64,000 bases of DNA. Source: GCA-2705995 sp048267965 (GTDB lineage: Bacteria; Bacteroidota; Bacteroidia; Flavobacteriales_G; Salibacteraceae). Location of the stretch: contig JBLWWK010000006.1 in the NCBI GenBank assembly GCA_048267965.1, positions 1 through 64,000 of the forward strand. The letters run 5' to 3'. Shown piece by piece: positions 17,130 to 26,440 of the stretch; position 1 is the stretch's first letter, and each line of letters begins with the position of its first letter. The translations under genes and the position numbers were made by a program. The notes beneath the pieces are model-generated. The model saw only the letters and a program-made list of their open reading frames with translations, searched no databases and was not told where the DNA came from.

Positions 17130-17882
17130 TTATCTGCGGTGCGGATTATCCCAATAATAATCGTCTGGGTTTAACTGCCTGTACATTTCGAAACGTTCCT
17201 TAATGTACATCACAAAATCGAGCTGACTCATACTCTTCAATTGATAGTCGGTAATGCCACAGAAATCGATAAAATCATCAAATTCATCGTTTTCGAGGTC
17301 AATAATTTCGTGATTAACATATTTAGAAAGTAATTCCTTCAAAATATCTCTTCGCTTCGATTCGTTGATCAATCGAATGGCCTCGCGTTCCTTCTGTGCC
17401 CTTCTTGAAAAAGCCTCGTACAAAGCCGTAATGGGGCTGCTAATAGCATTTACACCCGTAGTTTGGTAGTTCTTTCGGTTATAGCCCAACTCTTCAATAT
17501 CTTGATAAATTCGCTCTAATTCTCGCTCACCAAACACCGTTACGGCATTGAGCTCATAACTCAACGGTGACAAACGCACTTCTACGTAGTATTTATCTTG
17601 TAAGATAGAATCTTCGATAGAAATGGTTACGTTGTGATAACCGTAAGATCCAATCGTAATTTTGTCGGTCTTACGCATTTTAATTTTGAAAGAACCATTT
17701 GGATTTCCGAAAGAACCTTGGCGCAACCTCTCGTTCACAATAAACAAATTGGTCATAGGCGCCCCTTTGGGGGTGAAAACTTGTCCTCTCAGCGTAACTA
17801 TAGGAACCGTATCTGCCTTTTGCGCTGTGCTCGAAAAAGAGAAAATTAACGCAAAAAAAGCTACGAAAAGCCCCGTTATAAT
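17130..17882 (-). CDS. Exported carboxypeptidase-regulatory-like protein, no canonical start
   Basis: The frame from the first ATG (17756) gives 208 residues that begin in the middle of a domain. Reading upstream without a stop adds about 42 codons, encoding a signal peptide (core GLFVAFFALIFSFSSTAQ) and then VTLRGQVFTPKGAPM, the missing start of a carboxypeptidase-regulatory-like domain. The next in-frame stop is at about 17930, with no ATG, GTG or TTG before it, so I propose an ATT start at 17882, overlapping the upstream stop. ATA at 17879 is an alternative. The C-terminal half is charged, helical and of unknown function. A sequencing error is another explanation. Confidence 0.6.
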   Translation of the reverse strand: MITGLFVAFFALIFSFSSTAQKADTVPIVTLRGQVFTPKGAPMTNLFIVNERLRQGSFGNPNGSFKIKMRKTDKITIGSYGYHNVTISIEDSILQDKYYVEVRLSPLSYELNAVTVFGERELERIYQDIEELGYNRKNYQTTGVNAISSPITALYEAFSRRAQKEREAIRLINESKRRDILKELLSKYVNHEIIDLENDEFDDFIDFCGITDYQLKSMSQLDFVMYIKERFEMYRQLNPDDYYWDNPHRR

Positions 17883-18661
17883 GCGTCTATCGGATTTTGA
17901 TATGTAAATTGAAAGTCGAATTGGTCTATAAATTTTTTACTACTCACTATTTTAAAAGTGGGGGTTTCTTCTGGTTGAGCGGGTGGCAAGTCAAGAGCGT
18001 ATTTTTCAGCCGCTCTTGAATAGAACTGCAATTTAGAAGGATGTTCGGGAGATACAATATTGTAGCACTCATTTTTTACTTCTTTTAACACAATTTGCTC
18101 TATAGCTCTTGCTGCATCTACCTTGTGGGTTAAATTTACCAACGTTTTGGCGCCTTTTAATACGGGCATTTGTGCTAACCTTTTCACCGGATTTCGGTCT
18201 TCACCAAACAAACCTCCTAAGCGCACAATGGTTAACTCTGGCAAAATAGATTTTATTTCATTTTCTACATCAAATTGGGCTAAACCCGAATGTGGAGAGA
18301 GTATCGATTGAGCATCATCCTCCACTACTTCTCGGTTTTCATCGGCATAAACGGAGGTAGAACTTACATAAACTACGGTTTTTTTACGCCAATTTTTGAG
18401 CAAACTTTTTAATTCAGTTGATAATTCTCCGTTTTGATGGGTTAATCCCGAAGGAGGTATAGCAATAATCCATGCATCACAAGTGGGTAACTCGTTGGCA
18501 AGGGGTTGTTCAGTAGAAAATTCGAAAGGTTCAATTCCCCATTTATGGAGTTCTGAATGGTTCGGACTTCTTGTAGAACCCAGAACGGTGGCGTGTTTTG
18601 CCAATCTTTTGCCTACTTCTTTACCGAGCCATCCACATCCTAATATTCCTATTTTCTTCAT
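17876..18661 (-). CDS. YeeZ-like NAD(P)-binding reductase/epimerase
   Basis: 261 residues with an N-terminal Rossmann motif KKIGILGCGWLGKEVGKRL (GxGxxG variant) and a YeeZ-like extended-SDR layout, including the YVSSTSVYAD segment. Substrate unknown; related proteins are annotated as SDR or NAD-dependent epimerases. The start at ATG 18661 puts the glycine motif at the N-terminus; an upstream ATG at 18700 would add a hydrophobic stretch and overlap the dispersed motif. The stop overlaps the unusual start of the following gene. Confidence 0.8.
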   Translation of the reverse strand: MKKIGILGCGWLGKEVGKRLAKHATVLGSTRSPNHSELHKWGIEPFEFSTEQPLANELPTCDAWIIAIPPSGLTHQNGELSTELKSLLKNWRKKTVVYVSSTSVYADENREVVEDDAQSILSPHSGLAQFDVENEIKSILPELTIVRLGGLFGEDRNPVKRLAQMPVLKGAKTLVNLTHKVDAARAIEQIVLKEVKNECYNIVSPEHPSKLQFYSRAAEKYALDLPPAQPEETPTFKIVSSKKFIDQFDFQFTYQNPIDAL

Positions 18662-18674
18662 GTATATTTTTATC

Positions 18675-18737
18675 GGTAGGAACCCGATTTTCAACACCAT
18701 TGAATGGCTTGATTAACTTTAAAATTGCGTTCCTACC
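18675..18737. repeat. Inverted pair of the dispersed motif
   Basis: GGTAGGAACC at 18675-18684 faces CGTTCCTACC at 18728-18737, so a 9-bp stem with a loop of about 44 bases is possible. A degenerate third copy, GGTTGCTACC, sits at 18814-18823. All three lie in the space between the divergent YeeZ-like and MutS2-like genes, where no coding explains them. Confidence 0.75.
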
Positions 18738-18847
18738 GTTACTAAATTAGTTGATAAAACAACCAAAAGTAGCTAGTTCTGTTCATTCTACTGGTTTCTA
18801 AATAGGCAAGCGGTGGTTGCTACCGATAAAATTTTGATTTTTGCGCC

Positions 18848-20977
18848 ATGAGTGATTGGGATAATAAGCTTTACAACGATTTGGAGTTTCACAAAGTGAA
18901 AGAGCAAGCAGCTAAGTTTTGCTCTACCGAATCGGCTAGGTTGTATTTGCTTTCGTTGAAGATGGACCGAAATTTTGGTCGACTCTTACACGAGCTTCAT
19001 TGTGTTGCAGAATATGTAGATGGTTTAGAAAACATTGCGTTGCCTTCTCTACAAAGCGATGAAGTGCTCGATATTATTAAGTTGTTAGGTATTTCGGGCT
19101 CTATACTCACCGAAGAACAATTTGCTCGAATTGCTCATTTATCATCTCAAGTGAATTATTTAGTCAAATTTTTGATTAAAAACGATGAACTTTTTGAGCA
19201 AATTCGCAAACGAACGCAGCATGTTTACTACACCGATGAGTTAATCACTAAAATCTATCAAATTATTGATCGTAAGGCAGTTGTGAAAATCAATGCCTCT
19301 CCTGCTCTTTCTTCGATTAGGCGAAGAGTGGGCGATGTTAGAAAACAGATAGATGTGAATTTTCAGCGTGAACTGGCAAAGTATAGAAGCGCAGGATTTT
19401 TAGACGATACCAAAGAATCTTTTATCAACGGAAAGCGTGTTTTATCGGTTCAGGCCGAGTTTAAACGCAAGGTAAAAGGTGCTATTTTAGGTTCTTCTGG
19501 AAGTGGGAAATTGGCCTTTATAGAACCCGATGCTAACGTGGCGTTGAATTATGAGCTAACGGTTTTAGAGCAAGAAGAATACGATGAAATTCAACGTATT
19601 TTAAAGCAGCTCACCAACGATATGCGGGAAGAGTTGCCTTTAATTGAGCATTATCAAAACTTACTAATTGATTTAGACCAATTGCAAGCCAAGGCTCAAT
19701 TTGCACGAAAAATCAACGCTACTTTACCAGTAATTTCTAAAGAAAAACGATTGGATTTGGTAGATGCTTACCATCCGTTATTGTGGTTGCAAAACAAAAA
19801 AGATGAGATTGAAACACTGCCTCAATCGATGTACTTAAATCCTGAAGAACGGGTTTTGGTTATTTCGGGCCCCAATGCAGGTGGGAAAAGTATTACGCTT
19901 AAAACGGTAGGCTTATTACAAGTAATGCTTCAAAGTGGATTGCTGATACCGGTAAAAGAACAAAGTCATTTTTGCTTTTTCCAAAAGATTCTCACCGATA
20001 TTGGCGATAATCAAAGCATTGAAAATCATTTAAGCACGTACAGTTATCGGTTAAAAAACATGAAAATGTTTTTAGAAGAAGCGAACGGAAACACCTTGTT
20101 TTTAATTGATGAATTTGGTTCAGGTTCAGACCCTGAATTGGGCGGTGCATTGGCTGAAGTGTTTTTTGAATCGTTGTATAAAAAACGTGCTTACGGTGTT
20201 ATAACTACTCACTATTCGAACATAAAAGTGCTAGCCGACAAAATGCCGCAAGCGTTTAACGCTTGTATGCTTTTTAACAAAGAAACCCTAGAACCCCGAT
20301 TCGAATTGTCGATTGGTCAGCCAGGTAGCAGCTTTACTTTTGAGGTAGCCGAGAAAAATGAAATTCCTAAAAGCATAATTGAACAAGCTAAAAAGCGCGC
20401 TCAATCAGGGAAATTACGGTTAGATGAATCGATTGCATCTCTTCAAAAAGAGAAAGCTATGGTAGATCAGTACCGAGAAGAATTGGCAGAAGCGCAGCAA
20501 AAAGCAGAAGAAAGTGAAGAGGATTTCAATATTAGACGAGAAGAACTTGAATTTAAAATTCTCCGTTTGCAGCAAACCCAACAAGACCACAATATTTTTA
20601 TCAATTACGGAAAACGTATGTTGAGTTTGGTAGACCGTTACAATGGCAAAAATCATAGACAAGTAGCTGCAGAGTTTGTGAAGTTTCTCAAGATAGAATT
20701 CACTAAAAAGCAAGAGCAGCAAGAGTTAGAGAAGAAAAAAGTAGCCAAAAAGATGGGCAAAAAAATTGCACCAATCGACACCGAGAAAAAGAAGGCATAC
20801 AAAGAGAAAAAACAAGCGGCTCCTACCAAAACTAATTTAGAAGTGGGCGATCGAGTTCGTATCCAAGGTGGAACCGAAATCGGAACAATTGTTGAGTTTG
20901 ACCGTAAAGACGTGGTGATCACCTTTGGGTCGTTAAAAACAAGAACCAAACAAGCCAATCTTACTTTTGTAGAGTAA
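18848..20977 (+). CDS. MutS2-like mismatch-recognition ATPase, no Smr domain
   Basis: 709 residues. MutS-family ATPase with Walker A GPNAGGKS at 341-348, Walker B LIDEFGSGSDPELGG near 418-430, a coiled-coil region around 500-590 and a C-terminal SH3-like KOW segment (VGDRVRIQGGTEIGTIVEFD). MutS2 proteins act on recombination intermediates or collided ribosomes. The Smr nuclease domain found at the end of canonical MutS2 (near 780 residues) is missing; a short C-terminal lysine-rich linker leads straight into the SH3-like end. GGCTCCTACC variant at 20818-20827. Confidence 0.9.
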   Translation: MSDWDNKLYNDLEFHKVKEQAAKFCSTESARLYLLSLKMDRNFGRLLHELHCVAEYVDGLENIALPSLQSDEVLDIIKLLGISGSILTEEQFARIAHLSSQVNYLVKFLIKNDELFEQIRKRTQHVYYTDELITKIYQIIDRKAVVKINASPALSSIRRRVGDVRKQIDVNFQRELAKYRSAGFLDDTKESFINGKRVLSVQAEFKRKVKGAILGSSGSGKLAFIEPDANVALNYELTVLEQEEYDEIQRILKQLTNDMREELPLIEHYQNLLIDLDQLQAKAQFARKINATLPVISKEKRLDLVDAYHPLLWLQNKKDEIETLPQSMYLNPEERVLVISGPNAGGKSITLKTVGLLQVMLQSGLLIPVKEQSHFCFFQKILTDIGDNQSIENHLSTYSYRLKNMKMFLEEANGNTLFLIDEFGSGSDPELGGALAEVFFESLYKKRAYGVITTHYSNIKVLADKMPQAFNACMLFNKETLEPRFELSIGQPGSSFTFEVAEKNEIPKSIIEQAKKRAQSGKLRLDESIASLQKEKAMVDQYREELAEAQQKAEESEEDFNIRREELEFKILRLQQTQQDHNIFINYGKRMLSLVDRYNGKNHRQVAAEFVKFLKIEFTKKQEQQELEKKKVAKKMGKKIAPIDTEKKKAYKEKKQAAPTKTNLEVGDRVRIQGGTEIGTIVEFDRKDVVITFGSLKTRTKQANLTFVE

Positions 20978-20988
20978 GGTGGTTTTGT

Positions 20989-22287
20989 TTATTTCTCAAC
21001 TATTTCGATAATTTCATCTTGTAAATCGTCTAATTTTTTCATCAATTGTGGATGTTGAACAAGCTGTTTACGCATTGTACGAACCCGTTTTGTTTCGTTT
21101 TTTAAATCGAGATACACCAACCCTACGATGCCAATAATTAACGAAAGCACAAAATAAAGGGCTCCTACCTCTGGTCTAAAAACCAAAGCAAATACCAGTG
21201 AAAGTACCACTAAATAAAGGGGAAATATTAATAAGCCCATAGCCACTTTCATAGACCCCACGAATTGTGGGTCTTTGAACAATTTTACCGACTGGTGACT
21301 GATTAGTTTGTAAGGCAAATAGAAATTGACCAACGACAATAAAAAGAACGGAAACAAGACAACAAGTAAAACTACATGTGACCGCATTCCTTTCTCTAAG
21401 GGCGGTTGTTTTAAGGTAGTGTAATGCTCGTTAAACGCCTTTATTTTTTGTAGTAGGAACTCGAATTGCTGTTCGTTTTGTGTTTGAAAATAAGAAGTGA
21501 TACGGTCGGCTAGTGTTTTAACATTCTTATAATCCATGGCTAATAGAGAAGAACTTCTATGCTGAACAGGATAAAGACTTTCTAGCAGCTTACTTACCTC
21601 GTTGTAATGGTCGCCTACATTGATATTGAGCATTTGGCGCTTAATGCGAGTAGCTATTTCTTGAGTTACATTTTTTACAGCTTCTCCTTCATCTACTCGG
21701 TAACTTGCTTCGTAGCTACGAACAGAAATCGGTTTTCCAAAATTGACTACTACATTGCTTCTAAATTTAGAATGGTGATTGTAGTTGATACCAATAGGCA
21801 CAATGAGTAAATCATCTTCTTGGTTTTTAAACTGCTCTAAGGTTCCAAAGGCAATTCGGGCGGCTCCTTTTTTAAGCGGTCTTAACCTACGTTTATCTCC
21901 GTGATTTCCTTCCGGGAAAATAATGAGGGTTTCTCCTTTGCTTAATAAATCGAAGCATTTCTGAAAAATCTCATCATTTTTATTCATTGATTTGATGCCA
22001 TCTCGAATGCGGTAAATGGGCATCATTCTTAAGGTACCTAATAACCAAGCAGCCAATTTATTTTGAAATATATCTGCTCGAACCAAACTAGCGGGTTGTG
22101 TATTGGTAATTACCGCAATTAAAAGAGCATCTAGAAAGGCATTTTGATGGTTCCCACAGTACATCAAAGGTTTATTCTTTGGAATTTGCTCTTCGTAATG
22201 CACTAAAATGTTTTTGAAGAATATGCGCAAGGCAATGTTCACCCAAAACTGCATGTAACCGTAAAAGAAAGAATACGATCTTTTCAT
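20989..22287 (-). CDS. Lysophospholipid acyltransferase family protein
   Basis: 432 residues, a PlsC-superfamily acyltransferase with a long C-terminal membrane extension. Motif I reads YCGNHQNAFLDALL (H-x5-D spacing as in the GNHQNA subgroup) and motif III FPEGNHGDKRRLRPLKKG. The last 130 residues hold about four hydrophobic helices not present in plain PlsC. Its ATG overlaps the stop of the symporter gene by one base (TAATG). It may acylate lipids other than phosphatidate; substrate unknown. GGCTCCTACC variant at 21160-21169. Confidence 0.85.
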   Translation of the reverse strand: MKRSYSFFYGYMQFWVNIALRIFFKNILVHYEEQIPKNKPLMYCGNHQNAFLDALLIAVITNTQPASLVRADIFQNKLAAWLLGTLRMMPIYRIRDGIKSMNKNDEIFQKCFDLLSKGETLIIFPEGNHGDKRRLRPLKKGAARIAFGTLEQFKNQEDDLLIVPIGINYNHHSKFRSNVVVNFGKPISVRSYEASYRVDEGEAVKNVTQEIATRIKRQMLNINVGDHYNEVSKLLESLYPVQHRSSSLLAMDYKNVKTLADRITSYFQTQNEQQFEFLLQKIKAFNEHYTTLKQPPLEKGMRSHVVLLVVLFPFFLLSLVNFYLPYKLISHQSVKLFKDPQFVGSMKVAMGLLIFPLYLVVLSLVFALVFRPEVGALYFVLSLIIGIVGLVYLDLKNETKRVRTMRKQLVQHPQLMKKLDDLQDEIIEIVEK

Positions 22288-23201
22288 TAAGAAAGTGGTT
22301 TAAATTTAGACCAATAAGTGGCCAATGCCATTCCTGATAAAATGTGCCAGATTCCCCACCAGCCAGCAACAATTGCCATGCCTCCTAGCCCATCGAAAAA
22401 GTTAAAAACAATGACTAAACCTAAACCAGAATTTTGAATACCTGTTTCTATCGCAATGGTTCTACGGTTAGAACTCGAAAGCCTAAACAAGCGTGCAATT
22501 GAGTAACCACTGGTAAGTGCAAGTGCGTTGTGTAACAAAACCAAGGCTACAATTATACCAATGTACTGTAGAAAAATGTCGGTATTTTTAGTAAAGGCAA
22601 TAATCACAAAGGCGGCAAAAATAAGAATGGAAGTAAATCTTACGCCCTTTGAGATGGTTTTGGTAAAGTTAGGTTTAAAATGAGCCGTTAACATACCGAT
22701 AACGAGAGGAATTCCTAACAAGGTTAAAACCGATTTAAAAATCTTAAAACCATTGATATCGATGGTTGTGAGCAATTCTGCTCCGGGTTCGTACAAACCG
22801 CCCCAAAACGTAAAATTGAGGGGAGTCATAAACACCGAAATAGAAGTTGAAATAGCCGTTAGCGCCACTGAAAGGGCAGCATTTCCGTTAGCTTGAAGAG
22901 ATATAAAGTTAGAAACATTTCCGCCTGGGCACGCTGCAACAAGCATTAACCCTAACGCCATACTAGGGTGGGGTTTAATCCACCAACAGATGAGAAAAGT
23001 TAATGCAGGTAGCAACAAAAACTGAGAAAAAAGGCCAACTAGAACCGGTTTCGGGTCTTTCAAGAACTCTTTAAAATGCGCAGGCTTTAATTCTAGAGCT
23101 ACACCAAACATGATAAAGCCTAAGCAAAGATTAAGCAACCATAGGCTATCTTCGCTGAAATTAAGCTGTACTTGGTCTATCGTTGAATCCGTTCCCAGCA
23201 A
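22287..23201 (-). CDS. Bile acid:sodium symporter (BASS) family protein
   Basis: 304 residues with about nine hydrophobic helices and the BASS hallmark region 'ACPGGNVSN' plus a second motif 'AIETGIQNSGLGL'. The ligand is unknown; relatives carry organic acids rather than bile acids in most bacteria. It is the first gene of a two-gene unit, coupled by TAATG to the acyltransferase, and lies only 13 bases beyond the RecQ gene's end. Confidence 0.88.
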   Translation of the reverse strand: MLGTDSTIDQVQLNFSEDSLWLLNLCLGFIMFGVALELKPAHFKEFLKDPKPVLVGLFSQFLLLPALTFLICWWIKPHPSMALGLMLVAACPGGNVSNFISLQANGNAALSVALTAISTSISVFMTPLNFTFWGGLYEPGAELLTTIDINGFKIFKSVLTLLGIPLVIGMLTAHFKPNFTKTISKGVRFTSILIFAAFVIIAFTKNTDIFLQYIGIIVALVLLHNALALTSGYSIARLFRLSSSNRRTIAIETGIQNSGLGLVIVFNFFDGLGGMAIVAGWWGIWHILSGMALATYWSKFKPLS

Positions 23202-23213
23202 CTTGAAAATGAA

Positions 23214-25412
23214 TTAGTTTCCGTATTCAGATAAGAATTTTATGCGCATTAAACGCACTTCTTCTTCTGTATATTCGTCTGCACCTAACTCGTCTATAGC
23301 GGCTTCAATAGAATCGTCATCAGCTTCTAAGAAGTACTCAAAAATTTCTTCTTGATGATCTTCATCTAATACATTGTTAATGTAATAATCGATGTTGAGT
23401 TTGGTTCCTGAATAAACTATGTTTTCGAGTTCTTTTACAAAATCTTCATCGGTAAGACCCCGAGCTCTAGCTAAATCAGCCATCGGAACTTTACGGTCAA
23501 TTCCTTGAATAATAGCTACTTTTTGGCTCGATTTGTTTACCAATGTTTTAACGGTAAAATCTTGCGGACGTTCTATATTATTATCTTCAACGTACTTTTC
23601 GATAATTCGTAAGAACGATTTTCCAAACTTATTGGCTTTTCCGGCTCCTACCCCTACAATGTTTTGCAATTCTTCCATAGAAATAGGATACTGAGTAGCC
23701 ATGTCTTCTAAAGAAGGATCTTGGAAAACCACAAACGGTGGTACATTGCGTTCGTGCGCCACTTTTCTACGGTGGTCTTTTAATATTTTGAGTAATTGCT
23801 CGTCTCCAGCAGCTCCACTTTTGTTGCTGATAACCGAAGCATCTTCTACCAATTGATCGTAATCGTGATCTTTGATCAACATAAACGAAACCGGATTCTT
23901 AATGTACTCTTTCCCTTTTTCAGTAAGTTGAAGTGTACCGTAAGATTCGATGTTTTTATAAATTAACCCTGCTACAATCGATTGGCGGATGGCTGCATTC
24001 CAGTATTTAGCATCGTGATTTTTGCCTTTTCCAAAAAACGGAGATCTTGCGTGCTTGCTTGATTTTACTTCGGCACTTTCTTTTCCGGTTAACACGTTTA
24101 CAATGTGCTTGCCTTTTACTTTTTGACTTAGACCTGCAACTGCTTCTAATAAAAGCTTGATCTGCTCTTGTGCCTCTACTTTTTCTTTTGGGTTTACAAG
24201 GTTATCGTCCATATTGGCTCCATCGCCATTGATTTCGTCCCACTCTTCACCAAAATAATACAGTAAGAATTTTCTGCGCGACATGGCCGTTTCGGCATAC
24301 GCTACAACTTCGCTTAAAAGTTGTTTACCCACTTCTTGCTCTGCAATGGGTTTGCCTTGTAAAAATTTCTCGAGTTTCTCGATGTCTTTGTAGTCGTAAA
24401 GTGAAATACACTTTCCTTCGCCACCATCTCTACCAGCTCTACCCGTTTCTTGGTAATAACCTTCAAGTGATTTTGGCATGTCGTAATGAATAACAAAACG
24501 CACATCGGGTTTATCGATACCCATTCCAAATGCAATGGTAGCAACAATTACATCGGTTTCTTCCATCAAGAACATATCTTGCGTTTTAGCGCGTTTTGAC
24601 GCTTCTAATCCCGCATGATATGGCATCGCTTTAATACCGTTTACTTGTAGAGTTTCAGCAAGCTGTTCTACTTTTTTACGGCTTAAGCAATAGATAATTC
24701 CTGATTTACCTAGGTTATCTTTAATGTATTTGATAATCTGTTTTTCAGGCTCAATTTTCGGACGTACCTCGTAGTATAAATTCGGTCGGTTAAAAGAAGC
24801 CTTGTAAACTTGAGCATCTGCCATGCCCAAGTTCTTCATAATATCTAACTGAACTTTTGGGGTAGCAGTTGCGGTAAGCGCTATAATTGGAATACGATCA
24901 TCGATTCCTTTAATCATTTCCTTAATTCTGCGGTATTCAGGTCGAAAATCATGACCCCATTCAGAAATACAATGCGCTTCGTCTACAGCAACAAAAGAGA
25001 TTTTAATGGTTTTAAAGAAATCGATGTTGTCTTGTTTCGTCAGCGATTCTGGAGCTACAAACAAGATTTTTGTTACTCCGTTTACTAAATCGCTTTTAAC
25101 CCGATTGGCTTCCGTTTTGGTTAAGCTACTATTTAAGAAATGTGCTACGCCCTCATTTTCAACAAAACCACGAATAGAATCCACTTGGTTTTTCATCAAC
25201 GCGATTAGTGGGGAAATAACGATGGCGGTTCCTTCAGATATAAGTGCCGGAAGTTGGTAACATAAACTCTTACCGCCCCCAGTGGGCATAATCACGAAGG
25301 TGTCTTTACCGTCTAAAACAGATTGAATAATCTTGTCTTGTTCGCCCTTAAATTGATCAAAACCAAAATATGTTTTGAGTGCTTCTTTTAAAGAAACCGA
25401 TGTATTTGACAT
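23214..25412 (-). CDS. recQ: ATP-dependent DNA helicase RecQ (long form)
   Basis: 732 residues. 3'-5' DNA helicase in recombination and repair. Motifs: GTGxGKS-equivalent MPTGGGKSLCYQ (residues 43-54), DEAHCISEWGHDFRPEYRRI and GMGIDKPDVRFVIH. Beyond the helicase core there is an RQC winged helix and an HRDC-like domain near residues 520-610, then an acidic tail. The zinc-binding cysteines of E. coli RecQ are not evident in the RQC segment here. One of two RecQ homologues in this window (compare 55841-57742). GGCTCCTACC variant at 23643-23652. Confidence 0.93.
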   Translation of the reverse strand: MSNTSVSLKEALKTYFGFDQFKGEQDKIIQSVLDGKDTFVIMPTGGGKSLCYQLPALISEGTAIVISPLIALMKNQVDSIRGFVENEGVAHFLNSSLTKTEANRVKSDLVNGVTKILFVAPESLTKQDNIDFFKTIKISFVAVDEAHCISEWGHDFRPEYRRIKEMIKGIDDRIPIIALTATATPKVQLDIMKNLGMADAQVYKASFNRPNLYYEVRPKIEPEKQIIKYIKDNLGKSGIIYCLSRKKVEQLAETLQVNGIKAMPYHAGLEASKRAKTQDMFLMEETDVIVATIAFGMGIDKPDVRFVIHYDMPKSLEGYYQETGRAGRDGGEGKCISLYDYKDIEKLEKFLQGKPIAEQEVGKQLLSEVVAYAETAMSRRKFLLYYFGEEWDEINGDGANMDDNLVNPKEKVEAQEQIKLLLEAVAGLSQKVKGKHIVNVLTGKESAEVKSSKHARSPFFGKGKNHDAKYWNAAIRQSIVAGLIYKNIESYGTLQLTEKGKEYIKNPVSFMLIKDHDYDQLVEDASVISNKSGAAGDEQLLKILKDHRRKVAHERNVPPFVVFQDPSLEDMATQYPISMEELQNIVGVGAGKANKFGKSFLRIIEKYVEDNNIERPQDFTVKTLVNKSSQKVAIIQGIDRKVPMADLARARGLTDEDFVKELENIVYSGTKLNIDYYINNVLDEDHQEEIFEYFLEADDDSIEAAIDELGADEYTEEEVRLMRIKFLSEYGN

Positions 25413-25657
25413 TGAACTATATTATGAAACTAAAAAGTATTCTAGATAAAAAATGGCAAGGTGGTAGAGTCCTTAACTTTACTGAACATTTTCGAATGTA
25501 ACTCGAAGTTAAAGAAAAACCCTTTTCGACAAAATCTTTATTTACCGAAACATAAGCACCTTTTCTTCAACTATCACGAAATCAATGCTGAAAGGTTGGT
25601 GAAAATTTGAGTTTTTGTAAATATGGATGGAAATTTCGTGTAAGATTGCGCTTTTGC

Positions 25658-25665
25658 TACATTTG
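25658..25665 (+). promoter_or_regulatory. -7 element TACATTTG
   Basis: Exact TAnnTTTG match, 22 bases before the ATG at 25688. No -33 TTG at the standard spacing was seen. The whole interval 25413-25687 between divergent genes holds nothing else clear. Confidence 0.5.
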
Positions 25666-25687
25666 TAGCCGAAATAGAAGAAAAACT

Positions 25688-26242
25688 ATGTTGAAAAATA
25701 ACAAAACACTATTCGTAATTAGCGCAGTATTAGTAGTAGCTGCCACCCGTTTGTTACCTCACCCACCCAACTTTACTGCAGTGGGCGCTATGGCCATTTT
25801 CGGAGGGGCAATGCTAAAAGATAAAAAGCTTGCTTTTATTGCTCCGTTATTAGCCTTATGGTTCTCAGATTTAATCATCAATAACGTAATTTACGCTTCA
25901 GAAGGTTTTACTTTAGTTCATTCTGGATTTTATTGGAGCTACATTCCGTTTATGTTAATGGTTGCTTTCGGAAGTGTTTTCATGAAAAAAGTTTCTGTGA
26001 AAAATGTAGCTGGCGGTAGTGTTCTAGCGTCTGTTTTGTTCTTTGCGGTTTCTAATTTCGGAGCTTGGTTAGGTTCTGGAATGTACAGCCAAACACTGAT
26101 GGGGTTAGGCGCTGCATACGCTGCCGGAATTCCATTTTTTATGAATACACTTTTAGGAAATCTTTTCTTCAGTGCCGTACTTTTCGGTGGTTTTGCTTTA
26201 GCAGAAAAGAAATTCCCTCAATTGCAAGAAGTGAAAGCGTAA
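25688..26242 (+). CDS. Six-helix membrane protein, DUF6580/ECF-like
   Basis: 184-residue polytopic membrane protein with about five to six helices and the pattern 'RLLPHPPNFTAVGAMAIFGGA...APLLALWFSDLIINNVIY', which matches DUF6580 and looks like the S component of an energy-coupling vitamin transporter. The substrate cannot be told; no transporter ATPase is nearby. The ATG at 25688 follows a plausible -7 element and starts the hydrophobic segment; a longer frame upstream is not conserved-looking. Confidence 0.72.
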   Translation: MLKNNKTLFVISAVLVVAATRLLPHPPNFTAVGAMAIFGGAMLKDKKLAFIAPLLALWFSDLIINNVIYASEGFTLVHSGFYWSYIPFMLMVAFGSVFMKKVSVKNVAGGSVLASVLFFAVSNFGAWLGSGMYSQTLMGLGAAYAAGIPFFMNTLLGNLFFSAVLFGGFALAEKKFPQLQEVKA

Positions 26243-26262
26243 CGCTTTTTACTCATACATTT

Positions 26263-26299
26263 TAAAAGCCTCTGCTCATTGAGTAGAGGCTTTTTTTTT
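26263..26299 (+). terminator. Rho-independent terminator
   Basis: Hairpin AAAGCCTCTGCTC / GTAGAGGCTTT followed by a T-run, just after the DUF6580-like gene. Confidence 0.88.
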
Positions 26300-26307
26300 G
26301 CTTTTTC

Positions 26308-26317
26308 GGTAGGAACC
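26308..26317 (+). repeat. Intergenic GGTAGGAACC motif
   Basis: Exact copy 9 bases beyond the terminator T-run, between convergent genes. Noncoding. Confidence 0.8.
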
Positions 26318-26440
26318 AATTAGTAACTATTCGATGTTTATCTTCTTTTTTAGTAAGATTTTGAATAAAAACTAAACAGAAAAGAACGCGATAGATGGAA
26401 ACAAGTAAAAAACATCCTCTATCTATTTTCTGTTCTTTTT

